From: Gracilibacillus suaedae
GTDB taxonomy: Bacteria > Bacillota > Bacilli > Bacillales > Amphibacillaceae
NCBI RefSeq assembly: GCF_017599345.1
Contig: NZ_JAGFVL010000048.1
Coordinates: 17,061 to 81,060 of the forward strand
Direction of reading: 5' to 3'
DNA: 64,000 nucleotides
Shown piece by piece: positions 41,954 through 52,592 of this stretch; position 1 is the stretch's first letter; every line of letters begins with the position of its first letter. Made by a program: the position numbers and the translations under genes. The notes beneath the pieces were generated by a model. That model was not told the origin of the DNA. It searched no databases and was given only the letters and a program-made list of their open reading frames with translations.

Positions 41954-42649
41954 CTATTCAAACAACTTGTCTTCTATTTTCTCAACATTAATTTTCCACA
42001 TATTATTTGCTGCGAGTTCGATTAAGCTTTCTTTTTTTAATTGACTGAGTGTTCTGCTGATGGTTTCTCTAGTCGTACCAATCATATTTGCTAGCTCTTT
42101 GTTTGAGAATTGTTTAGCTAACAGAACATCACCATGTCTATTTTCTTTACCATGTTTCTTTACCAATCGCAAAATCAACATCATGACTTGTTCCTGCGTA
42201 TTGTGCAGAATTTGTTCTTCCAAACGTTGTTGTAAATCGACAATCATATCACCAAGCACTCGAAACAATTTAACACTTATTTGTGGAAACTGCATTAAAA
42301 AATCTTCAAATTGTTGTTTCGGTATATAAACCAAGGTACTGGGCTCGATTACTTCCGCATGTGCCGGATAATTATCATGTCGGAAGAATCCCTGGTGTGG
42401 AAACATATCGCCATTATGCAAAATATTTACGATTTGCTCCCGACCATGGATATCTGTTTTGTATATCTTTATTTTACCTTCTAAAATAAAGTAGACATTT
42501 GAAAGCTGGTCATCTTGCATAAAAACATGTGTATATTTTTGATAACGTTTAGTATGAGCAATTGTCTTTAAAGAGTCGATTTCATACACCGTTAATTCTT
42601 TGAAGATTGGAATCGTATGTAAAATATCTTCAATCGATTGCTGTTTCAT
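41954..42649 (-). CDS. Crp/Fnr family transcriptional regulator
   Basis: A 231-residue regulator with a cyclic-nucleotide-binding-like beta-barrel (about 20-125; HVFMQDDQLSNVYFILEGKIKIYKT and NGDMFPHQGFFRHDNYPAHAEVIEP), a dimer helix and a C-terminal winged helix (about 150-225, recognition helix NKELANMIGTTRETISRTLSQLKKE). There is no N-terminal or central cysteine set, so an Fnr-type iron-sulfur cluster is unlikely. The effector and regulon are unknown. The start follows AAGGAGGGAACATT. R4 copy b abuts its 3' end. Confidence 0.85.
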   Translation of the reverse strand: MKQQSIEDILHTIPIFKELTVYEIDSLKTIAHTKRYQKYTHVFMQDDQLSNVYFILEGKIKIYKTDIHGREQIVNILHNGDMFPHQGFFRHDNYPAHAEVIEPSTLVYIPKQQFEDFLMQFPQISVKLFRVLGDMIVDLQQRLEEQILHNTQEQVMMLILRLVKKHGKENRHGDVLLAKQFSNKELANMIGTTRETISRTLSQLKKESLIELAANNMWKINVEKIEDKLFE

Positions 42650-42731
42650 AATGTTCCCTCCTTGTCATGTCTAATCACGGCGTCAATTCCCGTAAGCCTT
42701 TAAATTCACGTGGGAGGTCACCACCTATTTA

Positions 42732-43547
42732 TCATAGAAGAATATAGGCGATAATACCTACGATAAAGCAATAGAAAGCGAAATATTTTAAATTTCCATT
42801 CCTCATAATGTTCATAAACCAGCGTAAGGAATAATAAGTAGCAATAATCGCTGCAATAAAGGCGATGAGATACGGAATCCAAAGTGTATTAAAATTCGGA
42901 TCATTTATCAAATCATCAACAGACAGCATCATCGTACCAACACTTACAGGTATAAACATTAAGAACGAAAAGCGTAAAGCAGTTTCTTGTTTCATTCCTA
43001 ATAACATCGCCGCTACAATCGTCGCTCCTGAACGGCTGATTCCAGGTAATAAAGCAACTGATTGAGCCAAGCCGACGATAACTGCATCTTTCATAGTTAA
43101 GGCACCATCATTTTTGTTTCCGCGTAAGTTTCGAATAATCCAAAGTGCAATACCTGTAATAACTAAAGTAATCCCAACCATTTTTGCCCGGTCTGCAAAG
43201 GTTGACTCAATATAATCATCTAATAGCAATCCAAGTACTGCTGCTGGGATCGTGGCAACAACCAGATAAATGATAAACATAAAATCATCATGATATGCTT
43301 TATCTTTTGTAGTCATATAGTTAATACCATTTTTGGTGAGCTGGATAATATCCTTCCAATAAATCATCAATACCGCAATTAGGGAACCAAAATTGACTAA
43401 CACTTCAAATGATAAACCATCTACACCTACACCGAATATGTCCTGTAATAATACTAAGTGACCACTTGAGGAAATAGGAATTGGTTCAGTGAAACCTTGT
43501 ACTAACCCTAAAAACAAATATTTGATCAATAACAGTAGTTCTTCCAT
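42732..43547 (-). CDS. uppP: Undecaprenyl-diphosphatase UppP (BacA)
   Basis: Integral membrane enzyme that removes a phosphate from undecaprenyl diphosphate, recycling the cell-wall lipid carrier; overexpression gives bacitracin resistance. The 271-residue protein has about eight helices, the first active-site segment [17 protein letters not shown] (about 15-31) and the second [16 protein letters not shown] (about 161-176). Both catalytic motifs are intact; the usual Phe-Leu after TE is replaced by Pro-Ile. It has an unusual 80-nt gap to the Crp/Fnr gene upstream of which it lies. Confidence 0.93.
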   Translation of the reverse strand: MEELLLLIKYLFLGLVQGFTEPIPISSSGHLVLLQDIFGVGVDGLSFEVLVNFGSLIAVLMIYWKDIIQLTKNGINYMTTKDKAYHDDFMFIIYLVVATIPAAVLGLLLDDYIESTFADRAKMVGITLVITGIALWIIRNLRGNKNDGALTMKDAVIVGLAQSVALLPGISRSGATIVAAMLLGMKQETALRFSFLMFIPVSVGTMMLSVDDLINDPNFNTLWIPYLIAFIAAIIATYYSLRWFMNIMRNGNLKYFAFYCFIVGIIAYILL

Positions 43548-43580
43548 TTATGTATCCCCCTAAAATCTGTATTCCATAAA

Positions 43581-43616
43581 GATAACCCTTGTCACTGTTT
43601 GTTGACAAGGGTTATC
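43581..43616. terminator. Perfect bidirectional hairpin terminator
   Basis: 14-bp perfect inverted repeat GATAACCCTTGTCA / TGACAAGGGTTATC with an 8-nt loop between the YjzD-like gene and uppP. Confidence 0.75.
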
Positions 43617-43646
43617 GGTTAATACGAAAGTGATCTATCTTGCATG

Positions 43647-43820
43647 TTATTCTTCTTCTTTTAAGATACCGTCACCTAAAATAATTGCAACGATACTAAA
43701 AATAGCTGCTATGGAAACAGCTGAAGCAATATTAAATTCTTGACCACCCATACTTGTTAGTACATATGATACAACGGTTAAAATAATGACTGCCCAAAAA
43801 ATAGTTGCGAAATATTTCAT
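43647..43820 (-). CDS. yjzD: DUF2929 family small membrane protein (YjzD-like)
   Basis: A 57-residue membrane protein, MKYFATIFWAVIILTVVSYV then an extracytoplasmic loop, a second helix (ASAVSIAAIFSIVAIILGD) and an acidic LKEEE tail. The ATG at 43820 follows GAGGTGAGACA. Size, two-helix layout and position before med and fabH match the YjzD/DUF2929 protein of Bacillus. The function is unknown. Confidence 0.7.
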   Translation of the reverse strand: MKYFATIFWAVIILTVVSYVLTSMGGQEFNIASAVSIAAIFSIVAIILGDGILKEEE

Positions 43821-43858
43821 TGTCTCACCTCTCTATCTATTATGAATCCCATACCATT

Positions 43859-43974
43859 TATCACTATAAGCCCCTATTTCAAGCTTAGTAGGGAATAACA
43901 GACGCTATCCCTCTGAAAGTTTCGCTAATGATCAGTGCGAGGTAAAACCCCACTGATCATAGTCTCACTTTATT
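43859..43974. repeat. Dispersed repeat R3, copy c
   Basis: TATCAC start, CTATTTCAAGCTT and GGGAATAACAGACGCTA blocks, hairpin TGATCAGT (43929-43936) / ACTGATCA (43952-43959), and the TAGTCTCACTTTAT end. The matching hairpin of copy d is TGAACAGT / ACTGTTCA, so the third and sixth pairs changed on both sides together. The remaining 240 bases to med hold no gene. Confidence 0.7.
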
Positions 43975-44218
43975 ATGAATTATGTATACCCTTACGTTTT
44001 TCACCATCTATAGTTTATCAAATTTTATTAATAAAATAAACAAAAATCTTGTACAAAAGAAAATTTGTGATCCTTTTGTGAATGCTGACGTTTCGAGGGT
44101 TTCTATACAATTGTAATCTATTTGTAATGTTTTCTTGGTTTACGTGATGTCGACTAAGCGATAAAATAGTCCTAAGGATAGTCTGTTCGTCTAAGCCAAT
44201 CTTTAAGGAGTGCGGATA

Positions 44219-45190
44219 TTGAAAAAATATATTATCTTGCTCATTTTTACTTTTCTTATAATTATTCCTATATTATCCGGCTGTAACTACAATGCAAGTG
44301 GTGAAAAGATAGAACGTGTTGGAATGCTAATTGAAAACACGATCCATGATCAAAGTTGGGGCAACAAAGGATATCGAGGGTTACTTGATATACAAGAAGA
44401 ATACAATATGGATATTTATTTCCGTGAAGGTGTCCAGACACAACAGCAAGTAAATATTGCCGTTGAAGAATTTGCCAATGAAGGAGTACAAGTTATTATC
44501 GGTCATAGCAGTAGCTTTGGTGAATATTTTAACCAAATACAAGCATCATATCCTGATATTCAATTTATATATGTAAACGGTGGCTATTCAGCAGATAATT
44601 TGATTAGTCTCAATTTTAACTCTTTAGCAATGGGTTTTTTTGCTGGAATGGTTGCAGGTGAAATGACGGTAACTAATCAAGTAGGGATTATAGCTGCTTA
44701 TGAATGGCAGCCAGAGGTAGAAGGCTTTTATGAGGGTGTTCTCTATCAAAACGATCAGGTGAATGTCGATATTCAGTATGTCTATGATTGGTATGAAGAG
44801 GATCTGGCAGTGGAGCATTATCAGAAAATGCTTAATCAAAATATGGATGTTATTTACCCAGCTGGCGATGCTTATAGTGTTTCCATTGTTGAGTCTGCTA
44901 TGAATGAAGGTATATATTCGATTGGGTATGTTAATGATCAGCAACCTATTGGTGGGCAGTCTGTATTAACGAGTACGGTTCAACATATCGATAAATTATA
45001 TGTCTATGCCATTGAACAATTGCAAGAAGGCGAATTAGAAGGAGGAATTTATAACTTCGGTTTTGAAGAAGAAGTAATAACTATGGGCCCGTATAGCGAG
45101 CATTTGTCAGAAGATTTTATCGATTATTTGAATGAACTAATCGAAGAGTATAAGGAAACAGGCTTATTACCTCATCAAACGGAAAAATAG
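44219..45190 (+). CDS. med: Med-like lipoprotein of the BMP/PnrA family
   Basis: A 323-residue BMP-family (basic membrane protein/PnrA-like) periplasmic-binding-fold lipoprotein with lipobox LSGC (Cys22). Motifs include VGMLIENTIHDQSWGNKGYRGL (about 35-56), the hinge segment VIIGHSSSFGEYF and LNFNSLAMGFFAGMVAGEM (about 139-157). Family members bind nucleosides; in B. subtilis the homologue Med raises comK expression and lies just upstream of fabHA, as here. GTG 44210 is in frame, but AAGGAG at 44204 places the start at TTG 44219. No comZ gene follows. Confidence 0.85.
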   Translation: MKKYIILLIFTFLIIIPILSGCNYNASGEKIERVGMLIENTIHDQSWGNKGYRGLLDIQEEYNMDIYFREGVQTQQQVNIAVEEFANEGVQVIIGHSSSFGEYFNQIQASYPDIQFIYVNGGYSADNLISLNFNSLAMGFFAGMVAGEMTVTNQVGIIAAYEWQPEVEGFYEGVLYQNDQVNVDIQYVYDWYEEDLAVEHYQKMLNQNMDVIYPAGDAYSVSIVESAMNEGIYSIGYVNDQQPIGGQSVLTSTVQHIDKLYVYAIEQLQEGELEGGIYNFGFEEEVITMGPYSEHLSEDFIDYLNELIEEYKETGLLPHQTEK

Positions 45191-45220
45191 CTGGGACAAA
45201 AGTGTTTTTATAAAAATAAT

Positions 45221-45280
45221 ATCCGAACGATTATGCGAATTTCTACGATTAGAAATTGCTATCGTTCGGATTTTTTTATT
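45221..45280. terminator. Intrinsic terminator after med
   Basis: Stem ATCCGAACGAT / ATCGTTCGGAT enclosing an inner stem-loop (ATTTCT / AGAAAT), followed by TTTTTTTATT. Confidence 0.8.
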
Positions 45281-45369
45281 GCATAATATTCATTTTAATT
45301 CTTTACATTATTGTCTTTGAATAGGAAAAAATTGATTTGTCTCATCCTCTTTTTTATCACGGTATAATC

Positions 45370-45546
45370 TCATTTTATGTTTTTGAACATATCTTTGATA
45401 GGTGATAATTTCTTGTACGTATCATTTAGTAATTGTACGGTTTGAAATAAGTTAAAAGAATTTTCGTCTTTTTCTTCTGGTTCTTCCGATTCTTCCATTT
45501 GCTTTTTACCGAACATTAATTCATCAAATCGATTATGCTTTTCCAT
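45370..45546 (-). CDS. Small acidic hypothetical protein
   Basis: A 58-residue soluble protein, MEKHNRFDELMFGKKQMEESEEPEEKDE then SFNLFQTVQLLNDTYKKLSP. The ATG at 45546 follows AGGAGGGATAAGT, an excellent site, which argues for a real gene; an earlier in-frame ATG at 45570 overlaps the ribosome binding site. No family is recognised. It stands between med and the fabH promoter, where Bacillus species usually have small genes of unknown role. Confidence 0.6.
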   Translation of the reverse strand: MEKHNRFDELMFGKKQMEESEEPEEKDENSFNLFQTVQLLNDTYKKLSPIKDMFKNIK

Positions 45547-45659
45547 ACTTATCCCTCCTAAAGTCATCATATGGGAGAATCCACTAGAATGTATGGGTTC
45601 TTGAAACGTTGGTAAATGAGTATTTTTCCTTAGAGTGGATAGACTTTAAATAAATAAAC

Positions 45660-45704
45660 TTGAAAAAAGTGAGATCTTGCTATAAAATTAGTACCAAGTC
45701 TTAA
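45660..45704 (+). promoter_or_regulatory. fabH promoter with FapR operator
   Basis: TTGAAA (-35, 45660-45665), 17-bp spacer, TAAAAT (-10, 45683-45688). The sequence TTAGTACCAAGTCTTAA (45688-45704) overlaps the -10 and start region and matches the FapR box TTAGTACCTRnTACTAA except at three positions. FapR represses fatty acid genes until malonyl-CoA releases it, and fabHA-fabF is a known target in B. subtilis. Confidence 0.75.
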
Positions 45705-45740
45705 TAATTGATAACAATTCCTTTGAGAGGAAGGATAAGG

Positions 45741-46676
45741 ATGAAAGCAGGAATAATTGGAACTGGTCATTATGCACCAGAGAAAGTTTTAACTAACGCT
45801 GATATGGAAAAAATCGTCGATACAAGTGATGAGTGGATTCGAACAAGAACTGGAATTGAAGAAAGAAGAATTGCTCATGACAATGAAGATACATCTGATA
45901 TGGCATTTAACGCAGCAGAACAAGCATTAGAGGAAGCTGAAATCACGGGGGAAGATTTGGATTTAATATTAGTTGCAACAGTTACACCTGATCAACCTTT
46001 TCCTACAGTATCCTGTAAACTGCAAGAACGCTTAGGTGCAACAAAGGCTGCAGCAATGGATATCAGTGCTGCTTGTGCAGGATTTATGTACGGGGTCATT
46101 ACGGCAAAACAATTTATTGAAACAGGTGCATATAAACATGTATTAATAATCGGTGCGGACAAATTATCGAAAATCACCGACTGGACAGACCGCAATACTT
46201 GTGTTTTGTTTGGAGATGGTGCAGGTGCGGCAGTAATGGGACCTGTAAGTGAAGATAAGGGTGTACTATCCTTTGAATTAGGTGCTGATGGTAGTGGTGG
46301 CAAGCATCTAGAACAAAATGATGATTATATTTTTATGAATGGTCGAGAAGTATTTAAGTTTGCGGTACGACAAATGCCAGAATCATCAGTACATGTGGTA
46401 GAAAAAGCAGGTTATGCTAAAGAAGATGTCGATTATTTAATTCCGCATCAAGCAAATATTCGTATTATGGAAGCTGCTAGACAGCGGCTAGGTATTGAAG
46501 AGGATCGAATGGCAGTCAATGTTAATAAATATGGTAATACTTCAGCTGCTTCGATACCTATTGCTTTATCTGAAGGAGTAAAAAACGCTAAAATAAAGGA
46601 TAACGATTTAGTCGTCTTGGTTGGCTTCGGTGGAGGTTTAACATGGGGCGCTGTAGCATTAAAATGGGGAAAATAA
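45741..46676 (+). CDS. fabH: 3-oxoacyl-ACP synthase III FabH
   Basis: Starts fatty acid synthesis by condensing an acyl-CoA (in Bacillus mainly branched primers) with malonyl-ACP. The 311-residue enzyme has the thiolase fold with catalytic Cys112 (DISAACAGF), His in IPHQANIRI (about 237) and Asn in [12 protein letters not shown] (about 268). The entry-site residue Trp32 ([14 protein letters not shown]) is present. Upstream ATG codons are in frame, but GAGAGGAAGGATAAGG fixes ATG 45741. It is the first gene of an operon with fabF behind a FapR box. Confidence 0.95.
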   Translation: MKAGIIGTGHYAPEKVLTNADMEKIVDTSDEWIRTRTGIEERRIAHDNEDTSDMAFNAAEQALEEAEITGEDLDLILVATVTPDQPFPTVSCKLQERLGATKAAAMDISAACAGFMYGVITAKQFIETGAYKHVLIIGADKLSKITDWTDRNTCVLFGDGAGAAVMGPVSEDKGVLSFELGADGSGGKHLEQNDDYIFMNGREVFKFAVRQMPESSVHVVEKAGYAKEDVDYLIPHQANIRIMEAARQRLGIEEDRMAVNVNKYGNTSAASIPIALSEGVKNAKIKDNDLVVLVGFGGGLTWGAVALKWGK

Positions 46677-46696
46677 AAAAATAGGGAGGAATCGAT

Positions 46697-47935
46697 ATGA
46701 GTAAAAATCGAGTGGTTATTACTGGTATGGGTGCCGTGACACCATTGGGAAATACTATCGCTCAATTTTGGGATCATTTAAAATCTGGTACTTCTGGAAT
46801 CGATTATGTCACAAAGGTCAATAAAGACGATTTTCCAGCTAAAGTTGCTGGTGAAGTAAAAGATTGGGACCCAACCGAATATATGGAGAAAAAAGATTCA
46901 AAACGCATGGATTTATTTACACAATACGCAGTAGGTGCTGCGAAAATGGCGGTAGAAGACGCTAATCTTGAAATTACTGATGAAATTGCTAATCGAGTTG
47001 GAGTGTGGATTGGCTCTGGTATTGGTGGTATGGCAACGTATGATGAACAATTTAGAAAATTTGTTGATAAAGGCTATCGTCGAGTTAGTCCATTCTTCGT
47101 ACCGATGCTAATTCCAGATATGGCTGCTGGTCAAGTCTCGATCCAACTAGGAGCAAAAGGGATCAATAACTGTTCCGTAACTGCTTGCGCGTCAGGGGCA
47201 AACTCAATCGGTGACGCTTATAAAGTTATCGAACGTGGAGATGCCGATTACATGATCACAGGTGGAGCAGAGGCACCATTAACACCAATGGCTTTTGCAG
47301 GCTTCTCAACAGCAAAAGCATTGTCATTTAATGAGGATCCAAATACTGCAAGTAGACCTTTTGATAAAAATCGTGATGGATTTGTCATGGGGGAAGGAGC
47401 AGGAATTTTAATCCTGGAATCATTAGAATCTGCTGAAAAACGTGGCGCTACTATTTATGCTGAAATTGTAGGTTACGGCGCTTCCGGTGATGCGTATCAT
47501 ATTACATCACCAGCACCTGAAGGAGAAGGAGCAGCACGCGCAATGCAGCAAGCACTTGATAGTGCAGAAATATCTCCTGAGGATGTGGACTATGTCAATG
47601 CGCATGGTACAAGTACAGAGTACAATGATTCTTTTGAAACACAAGCGATCAAAACAGTTTTCAAGGACCATGCTTACAAGATGGATGTTTCCTCAACGAA
47701 ATCTATGACAGGACATTTATTAGGAGCGGCTGGTGCGATTGAATCGATTGCATGTGTTAAAGCACTTCAAGACGGTATTTTACCACCCACGATCAATTAC
47801 GAAACACCAGATGAAGCTTGCGACCTGAACTATGTACCAAACGAAGCGATCGAAAGAGATATCAACATCGCCATTAGTAACTCATTAGGTTTTGGTGGTC
47901 ATAACGTAACACTCGCATTCAAAAAATATCAATAA
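46697..47935 (+). CDS. fabF: 3-oxoacyl-ACP synthase II FabF
   Basis: Elongating condensing enzyme of fatty acid synthesis. The 412-residue protein has the Cys-His-His triad: Cys164 in [10 protein letters not shown], His in [11 protein letters not shown] (about 304) and His in [14 protein letters not shown] (about 340), plus the gating GFGGHN motif near the end. It lies 20 nt after fabH with an AGGGAGGAATCG ribosome binding site and ends at a terminator, so the two form a FapR-controlled operon. Acidic insertions are as in relatives. Confidence 0.96.
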   Translation: MSKNRVVITGMGAVTPLGNTIAQFWDHLKSGTSGIDYVTKVNKDDFPAKVAGEVKDWDPTEYMEKKDSKRMDLFTQYAVGAAKMAVEDANLEITDEIANRVGVWIGSGIGGMATYDEQFRKFVDKGYRRVSPFFVPMLIPDMAAGQVSIQLGAKGINNCSVTACASGANSIGDAYKVIERGDADYMITGGAEAPLTPMAFAGFSTAKALSFNEDPNTASRPFDKNRDGFVMGEGAGILILESLESAEKRGATIYAEIVGYGASGDAYHITSPAPEGEGAARAMQQALDSAEISPEDVDYVNAHGTSTEYNDSFETQAIKTVFKDHAYKMDVSSTKSMTGHLLGAAGAIESIACVKALQDGILPPTINYETPDEACDLNYVPNEAIERDINIAISNSLGFGGHNVTLAFKKYQ

Positions 47936-47947
47936 TATTTATGAAGG

Positions 47948-47974
47948 GGACAGGATTGCTGTCCTCTTTTTTTA
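47948..47974 (+). terminator. Intrinsic terminator after fabF
   Basis: Stem GGACAG / CTGTCC with loop GATTG, then TCTTTTTTT. Confidence 0.85.
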
Positions 47975-48060
47975 TGCAGTCCATAACCAATAAACGTCCT
48001 GTTGTCATAGTTTGGGGGCTTGTACATATAAATTAGTATAAAGTGGTTAAGGGGCGGGTT

Positions 48061-48276
48061 GTGGTGATTTATGTGTTGCTTTTTTTAATAGGATTTGGAT
48101 TATCTATTTCGGGTGGCGTCTCGATCATTCTTTATCTGAATTTTATACCGGCTGGGTTGTCTTTTCTCGATTATTTTGCCATTGTTCAAACAAAAATTGA
48201 ATGTTATTTCTTCCTCCTTGGCCTTATTTTTATGGGGATATCTGTTCAAAGGATGACATTATTTTCTGTTAAATAA
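48061..48276 (+). CDS. Small two-helix membrane protein, unknown function
   Basis: A 71-residue protein with two hydrophobic segments (VIYVLLFLIGFGLSISGGVSIILY and CYFFLLGLIFMGISV) joined by a short loop. The GTG at 48061 follows AAGGGG with six bases spacing; GTG 48043 is also in frame. The family is not recognised. It lies in the fabF-yjbA gap; a similar small membrane gene is common there in Bacillus relatives, but I cannot name it. Confidence 0.55.
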   Translation: MVIYVLLFLIGFGLSISGGVSIILYLNFIPAGLSFLDYFAIVQTKIECYFFLLGLIFMGISVQRMTLFSVK

Positions 48277-48354
48277 TAACAAGAAAAGAATAAATTATTG
48301 TGTATTGGTCATACTGTTTGATAAAACAGATTAGTCAAAGTGAGGGTTCGTCAT

Positions 48355-49113
48355 ATGTTGTATTTACATGATGTATGGGTCAATTGGTTCGAAGGAGAAG
48401 AAAACGGCTATAATGTCTGTCCCTTCCATGAATGGAGAAAATCAGATGGTATTGAAATTCTAGATCAAGCTCCGATACTCTTCATCGATGACAAAACCTT
48501 TCAATACATTGAGAACGATTTGCAAGATGTACCTCAATCTATGTTAGATCAAATTTATCAACGTGCTTACATTCGCAAAAATCAAGAACGGCAACAGCTT
48601 GATTATGCTTGCGTCATCACGAACGGTTCATCGATTCTCGCATTTGATACGATGGGATATCATATACCGATTCGAAAAAGCAGACTAATCCCACGTCAGG
48701 AGCGGTTAGTTTTTGATCTGATTGAGGGACGAACCGCCAAGACATATTCAATACCTGACCATACGGATAAAGAATTTCACATTTTATCATTACCGCCGGA
48801 ATATATGGTGGGTTTGACGAGAAGAGAGCGTCAATTAAAACAATTATTAATGATTGCTTTGGATCAGTTAGATGTTGCTAATTGTCTGGAGGAAGTAAGA
48901 TACTGGTTAACAGAATGGGCGCCGGAGCAATATCACTCCATTAAAAGATTGACATTTAATGAAGCGTGGGAAAAGCTTTACAACGATTTAGTGACCGGTT
49001 GGAGTACAAAGCATGAAGTTTTTTGCAAACAAATTATTAAAGGGCAAGCTTTTTATGAAGACATATGGGAGCGGGAGCACCAACCATATTCAACTAAATC
49101 ATTACGTTCATAA
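48355..49113 (+). CDS. yjbA: YjbA family (UPF0736) protein
   Basis: A 252-residue soluble protein of UPF0736: [29 protein letters not shown] (about 1-29), [20 protein letters not shown] (about 81-100), [16 protein letters not shown] and the helical C-terminus with [13 protein letters not shown]. The family role is unknown. GTG 48340 is in frame, but GAGGG precedes ATG 48355. The position next to trpS and between fabF and opp matches yjbA of B. subtilis. A terminator follows. Confidence 0.87.
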   Translation: MLYLHDVWVNWFEGEENGYNVCPFHEWRKSDGIEILDQAPILFIDDKTFQYIENDLQDVPQSMLDQIYQRAYIRKNQERQQLDYACVITNGSSILAFDTMGYHIPIRKSRLIPRQERLVFDLIEGRTAKTYSIPDHTDKEFHILSLPPEYMVGLTRRERQLKQLLMIALDQLDVANCLEEVRYWLTEWAPEQYHSIKRLTFNEAWEKLYNDLVTGWSTKHEVFCKQIIKGQAFYEDIWEREHQPYSTKSLRS

Positions 49114-49120
49114 AACGTAA

Positions 49121-49156
49121 AAAACCTTGGAGCTGTTAGGGCCTCCAAGGTTTTTA
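49121..49156 (+). terminator. Intrinsic terminator after yjbA
   Basis: 11-bp stem AAACCTTGGAG / CTCCAAGGTTT with loop CTGTTAGGGC, then TTA. Confidence 0.85.
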
Positions 49157-49162
49157 TATGAA

Positions 49163-49345
49163 GGTAAGAAAGTATAAAATCAGTGCAATGACCGTGTTAA
49201 GCGAAGTAGTTATGTTGACATGTTTTATGTATATTTGCCAACGCTCCGACTAATTACTTCGCTTTGATACGCTATCTTTAGAGTAGACAAAGAAAAACAC
49301 TTTGCAAAGCGGATTTTCGGCTCGTGCTATTCCCGCAACGGGTTT
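49163..49345. repeat. Dispersed repeat R5, copy b
   Basis: Same blocks as 29680-29905: TATAAAATCAGTGCAATGAC, inverted pair AAGCGAAGTA (49199-49208) / TACTTCGCTT (49255-49264) around GCTCCGACTAA, CTTTGCAAAG, TTCGGCTCG, GCTATTCCCGCA. It closes with GGTTTTGCCGGTTTTCTTAA, which resembles the R2 end. It fills the gap between yjbA and trpS. Confidence 0.7.
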
Positions 49346-49378
49346 TGCCGGTTTTCTTAACTAGCATAGATGCTTTTT

Positions 49379-50383
<1,005 letters not shown>

Positions 50384-50648
50384 TCACCTCTATAAACCTG
50401 TATGTATATTTTTTGTGATTCAATTATTCCTTGTTACGTTTATTCCAACATATACGTAATTGAATTCTATCACATGTAAGAAATAATTTCTCTTATTAAT
50501 ATATCACTTTATAACTCGATTCCTTTTTATAATATCACTTGTAGAGCAAAGTTGAAAGATTGTTTAGTGGAACGGTCATATGATGCATTATTATATGATG
50601 TACAGGGTATAACTATAATAAGATTTCTACATGAAAGGAGAAAAATCT

Positions 50649-52127
50649 ATGTCTAAAAACGAGATAATAATAGATGCTATTATCAATGGCGAAAAGTATA
50701 AGGCTGATAAACAGGAGTCACGTGAAAATCCTGCACACCCAAATGAAATTGTTGGTTATGCACCAGTTAATACAGTGGAAGATACCATCAAGGCAATTGA
50801 TGTAGCGCACGAGACCTTTATAACTTGGAGGGAATCCTCAATTGATGATCGGATTGAACGTATGCGAAGTGCGATTCAGAAAATTAAAGATAACACATCT
50901 GAAATTGCAAAATTGTTATCACGTGAGCATGGCAAAGCGCTTTATGATTCCGAAGGTGAGATTGGAGTATCACTGATGTGGATGGAATATGCATGTGATA
51001 ATGTCAAAGAAGTATTAAAGAACGAAGTGCAGGAACACGATAACGGCAAGACGATTATTGCTAAAGATGCAATTGGAGTTGTATCTGCAATCACACCTTG
51101 GAATTACCCTATCTCACTTTCTACTATTAAGATAGCACCAGCATTATTGGCTGGAAACACGATGGTTTTGAAACCCAGTCCTTTAGCGCCACTTGCGGTT
51201 AGTAGAGTTGTTGAAATCATTGCAGACGAATTTCCACCAGGAGTATTAAACATGGTACACGGAGAAGCAGATGTTGGTGTCGAGTTAACATCGAACCCTA
51301 AAATCGCCAAGATTGCCTTTACAGGAGGAACGGAAACAGCAAAACACATCATGAAGGCGGCAGCGGACACTATTAAACATATGACATTAGAATTAGGTGG
51401 AAATGATGCAGCCATTGTCTTAAGTGATTTTGATGTAAATGATGAAAGGGCAATGCGGCGCTTAGTTATTTCTAATTTTCTCACTGCTGGACAAATTTGC
51501 ATGATTGCGAAAAGAGTTTATGTGGATCAGTCAATTTATGATCAGTTTGTTGAAAAGTATATAGAAGCGGCTAACAAGTGGATACGGGTTGGAGATCCTT
51601 TTGATGATAATGTTACAGTGGGCCCTGTTAATAACCAAAAGCAAGCAGATTATGTTCAAAGCTTAGTGGACGATGCTGAAGACAAGGGAGCCAAGGTAGT
51701 GAAATTAGGCACAGTCCTTGATCAAGGTTTATTTGAAGAAGGTTATTTCATGCAACCTACAGTCGTTTTAGGTGCAGATCAAAATGACCCAATTGTCGTA
51801 GAAGAACAGTTTGGTCCAACCGTTCCAATTTTACCTTTTGAGAATGATCAACATGCAATTGAACTTGCCAATGACAGTATTTTTGGCTTAACTAGTTCTG
51901 TCTGGGGGAAAGAAGAGCACGCGATAGAGATTGCGAAGCATATACAGGCCGGTACTACCATGATTAATACGGCAGCCGTTCAGGGCCTTGATGTCCGCTT
52001 CCCATTTGGTGGTGTGAAACAATCAGGGATAGGACGTGAATATGGTAAAGAAGGAATTCTCGCATATACTGATACACATGTGATTAACGTTCCTAAAAAT
52101 CGAGATTTGCCTTACATTCCTGAATAA
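50649..52127 (+). CDS. NAD(P)-dependent aldehyde dehydrogenase
   Basis: Oxidises an aldehyde to its acid. The 492-residue soluble enzyme has the ALDH fold with the cofactor site ITPWNYPISL and MVLKPSPLAP (about 148-181), FTGGTETAK, the general base Glu248 in TLELGGNDA and the nucleophile Cys284 in TAGQICMIAKR, then EEQFGPTVPI and FPFGGVKQSG. It resembles succinate-semialdehyde or glyceraldehyde-type ALDH; the substrate cannot be fixed. ATG 50649 follows AAAGGAG. It is divergent from trpS and not part of the conserved B. subtilis order here. Confidence 0.9.
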   Translation: MSKNEIIIDAIINGEKYKADKQESRENPAHPNEIVGYAPVNTVEDTIKAIDVAHETFITWRESSIDDRIERMRSAIQKIKDNTSEIAKLLSREHGKALYDSEGEIGVSLMWMEYACDNVKEVLKNEVQEHDNGKTIIAKDAIGVVSAITPWNYPISLSTIKIAPALLAGNTMVLKPSPLAPLAVSRVVEIIADEFPPGVLNMVHGEADVGVELTSNPKIAKIAFTGGTETAKHIMKAAADTIKHMTLELGGNDAAIVLSDFDVNDERAMRRLVISNFLTAGQICMIAKRVYVDQSIYDQFVEKYIEAANKWIRVGDPFDDNVTVGPVNNQKQADYVQSLVDDAEDKGAKVVKLGTVLDQGLFEEGYFMQPTVVLGADQNDPIVVEEQFGPTVPILPFENDQHAIELANDSIFGLTSSVWGKEEHAIEIAKHIQAGTTMINTAAVQGLDVRFPFGGVKQSGIGREYGKEGILAYTDTHVINVPKNRDLPYIPE

Positions 52128-52167
52128 ATCACTAGATCATCTTTGCTTGTTTTTATGAGATGCGATA

Positions 52168-52420
52168 CGCCGGTTCATCAATAAATGCTAAGTAGATGTC
52201 AATTACTTTAGTGCTAATTATGAAATATTTGAATAGCTTGACCACCACTCCGGCTACCCACTCCCCTTTCCGTGGGGTTTGTCCTTCAGCTAACTTTTCT
52301 GAGCAAAAACCGCTCGAAAAAGTGGATCTTTAGGCCAAACGATTCCCACAGGAGTGGGAGTGGGCGGCCTTCGCTATTATCATGCTCTACAACGCTAGCA
52401 TGGAGTAATACGGTTGTTTT
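52168..52420. repeat. Dispersed repeat R2, copy c (inverted)
   Basis: Reverse-complement of the R2 block order: CCGGCTACCCACTCCCCTTT, CCGTGGGGTTTGTCCTTCAG, the pair GAGCAAAAACCGCTCGAAAAAG, GTGGATCTTTAGGCCAAACG, GTGGGCGGCC and GCTCTACAACGC. A frame of about 100 codons crosses it, and similar frames cross copies a and b; I take these as chance. The rest of the gap to 52592 shows no gene. Confidence 0.72.
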
Positions 52421-52592
52421 CTACTCACAAATAGCTATTTTACACTTTGTCCATTGTAAAAAGTCAACTTATTACTTTTTTAGCAAAATTACTCACTTCG
52501 CTGTGTACATGAAAAATCCACATTCCATCGTAAGAATCCTTCCACATTGTTATTTTTACAAAAATTTATAGAATTTAACATACTTTTAAAAT

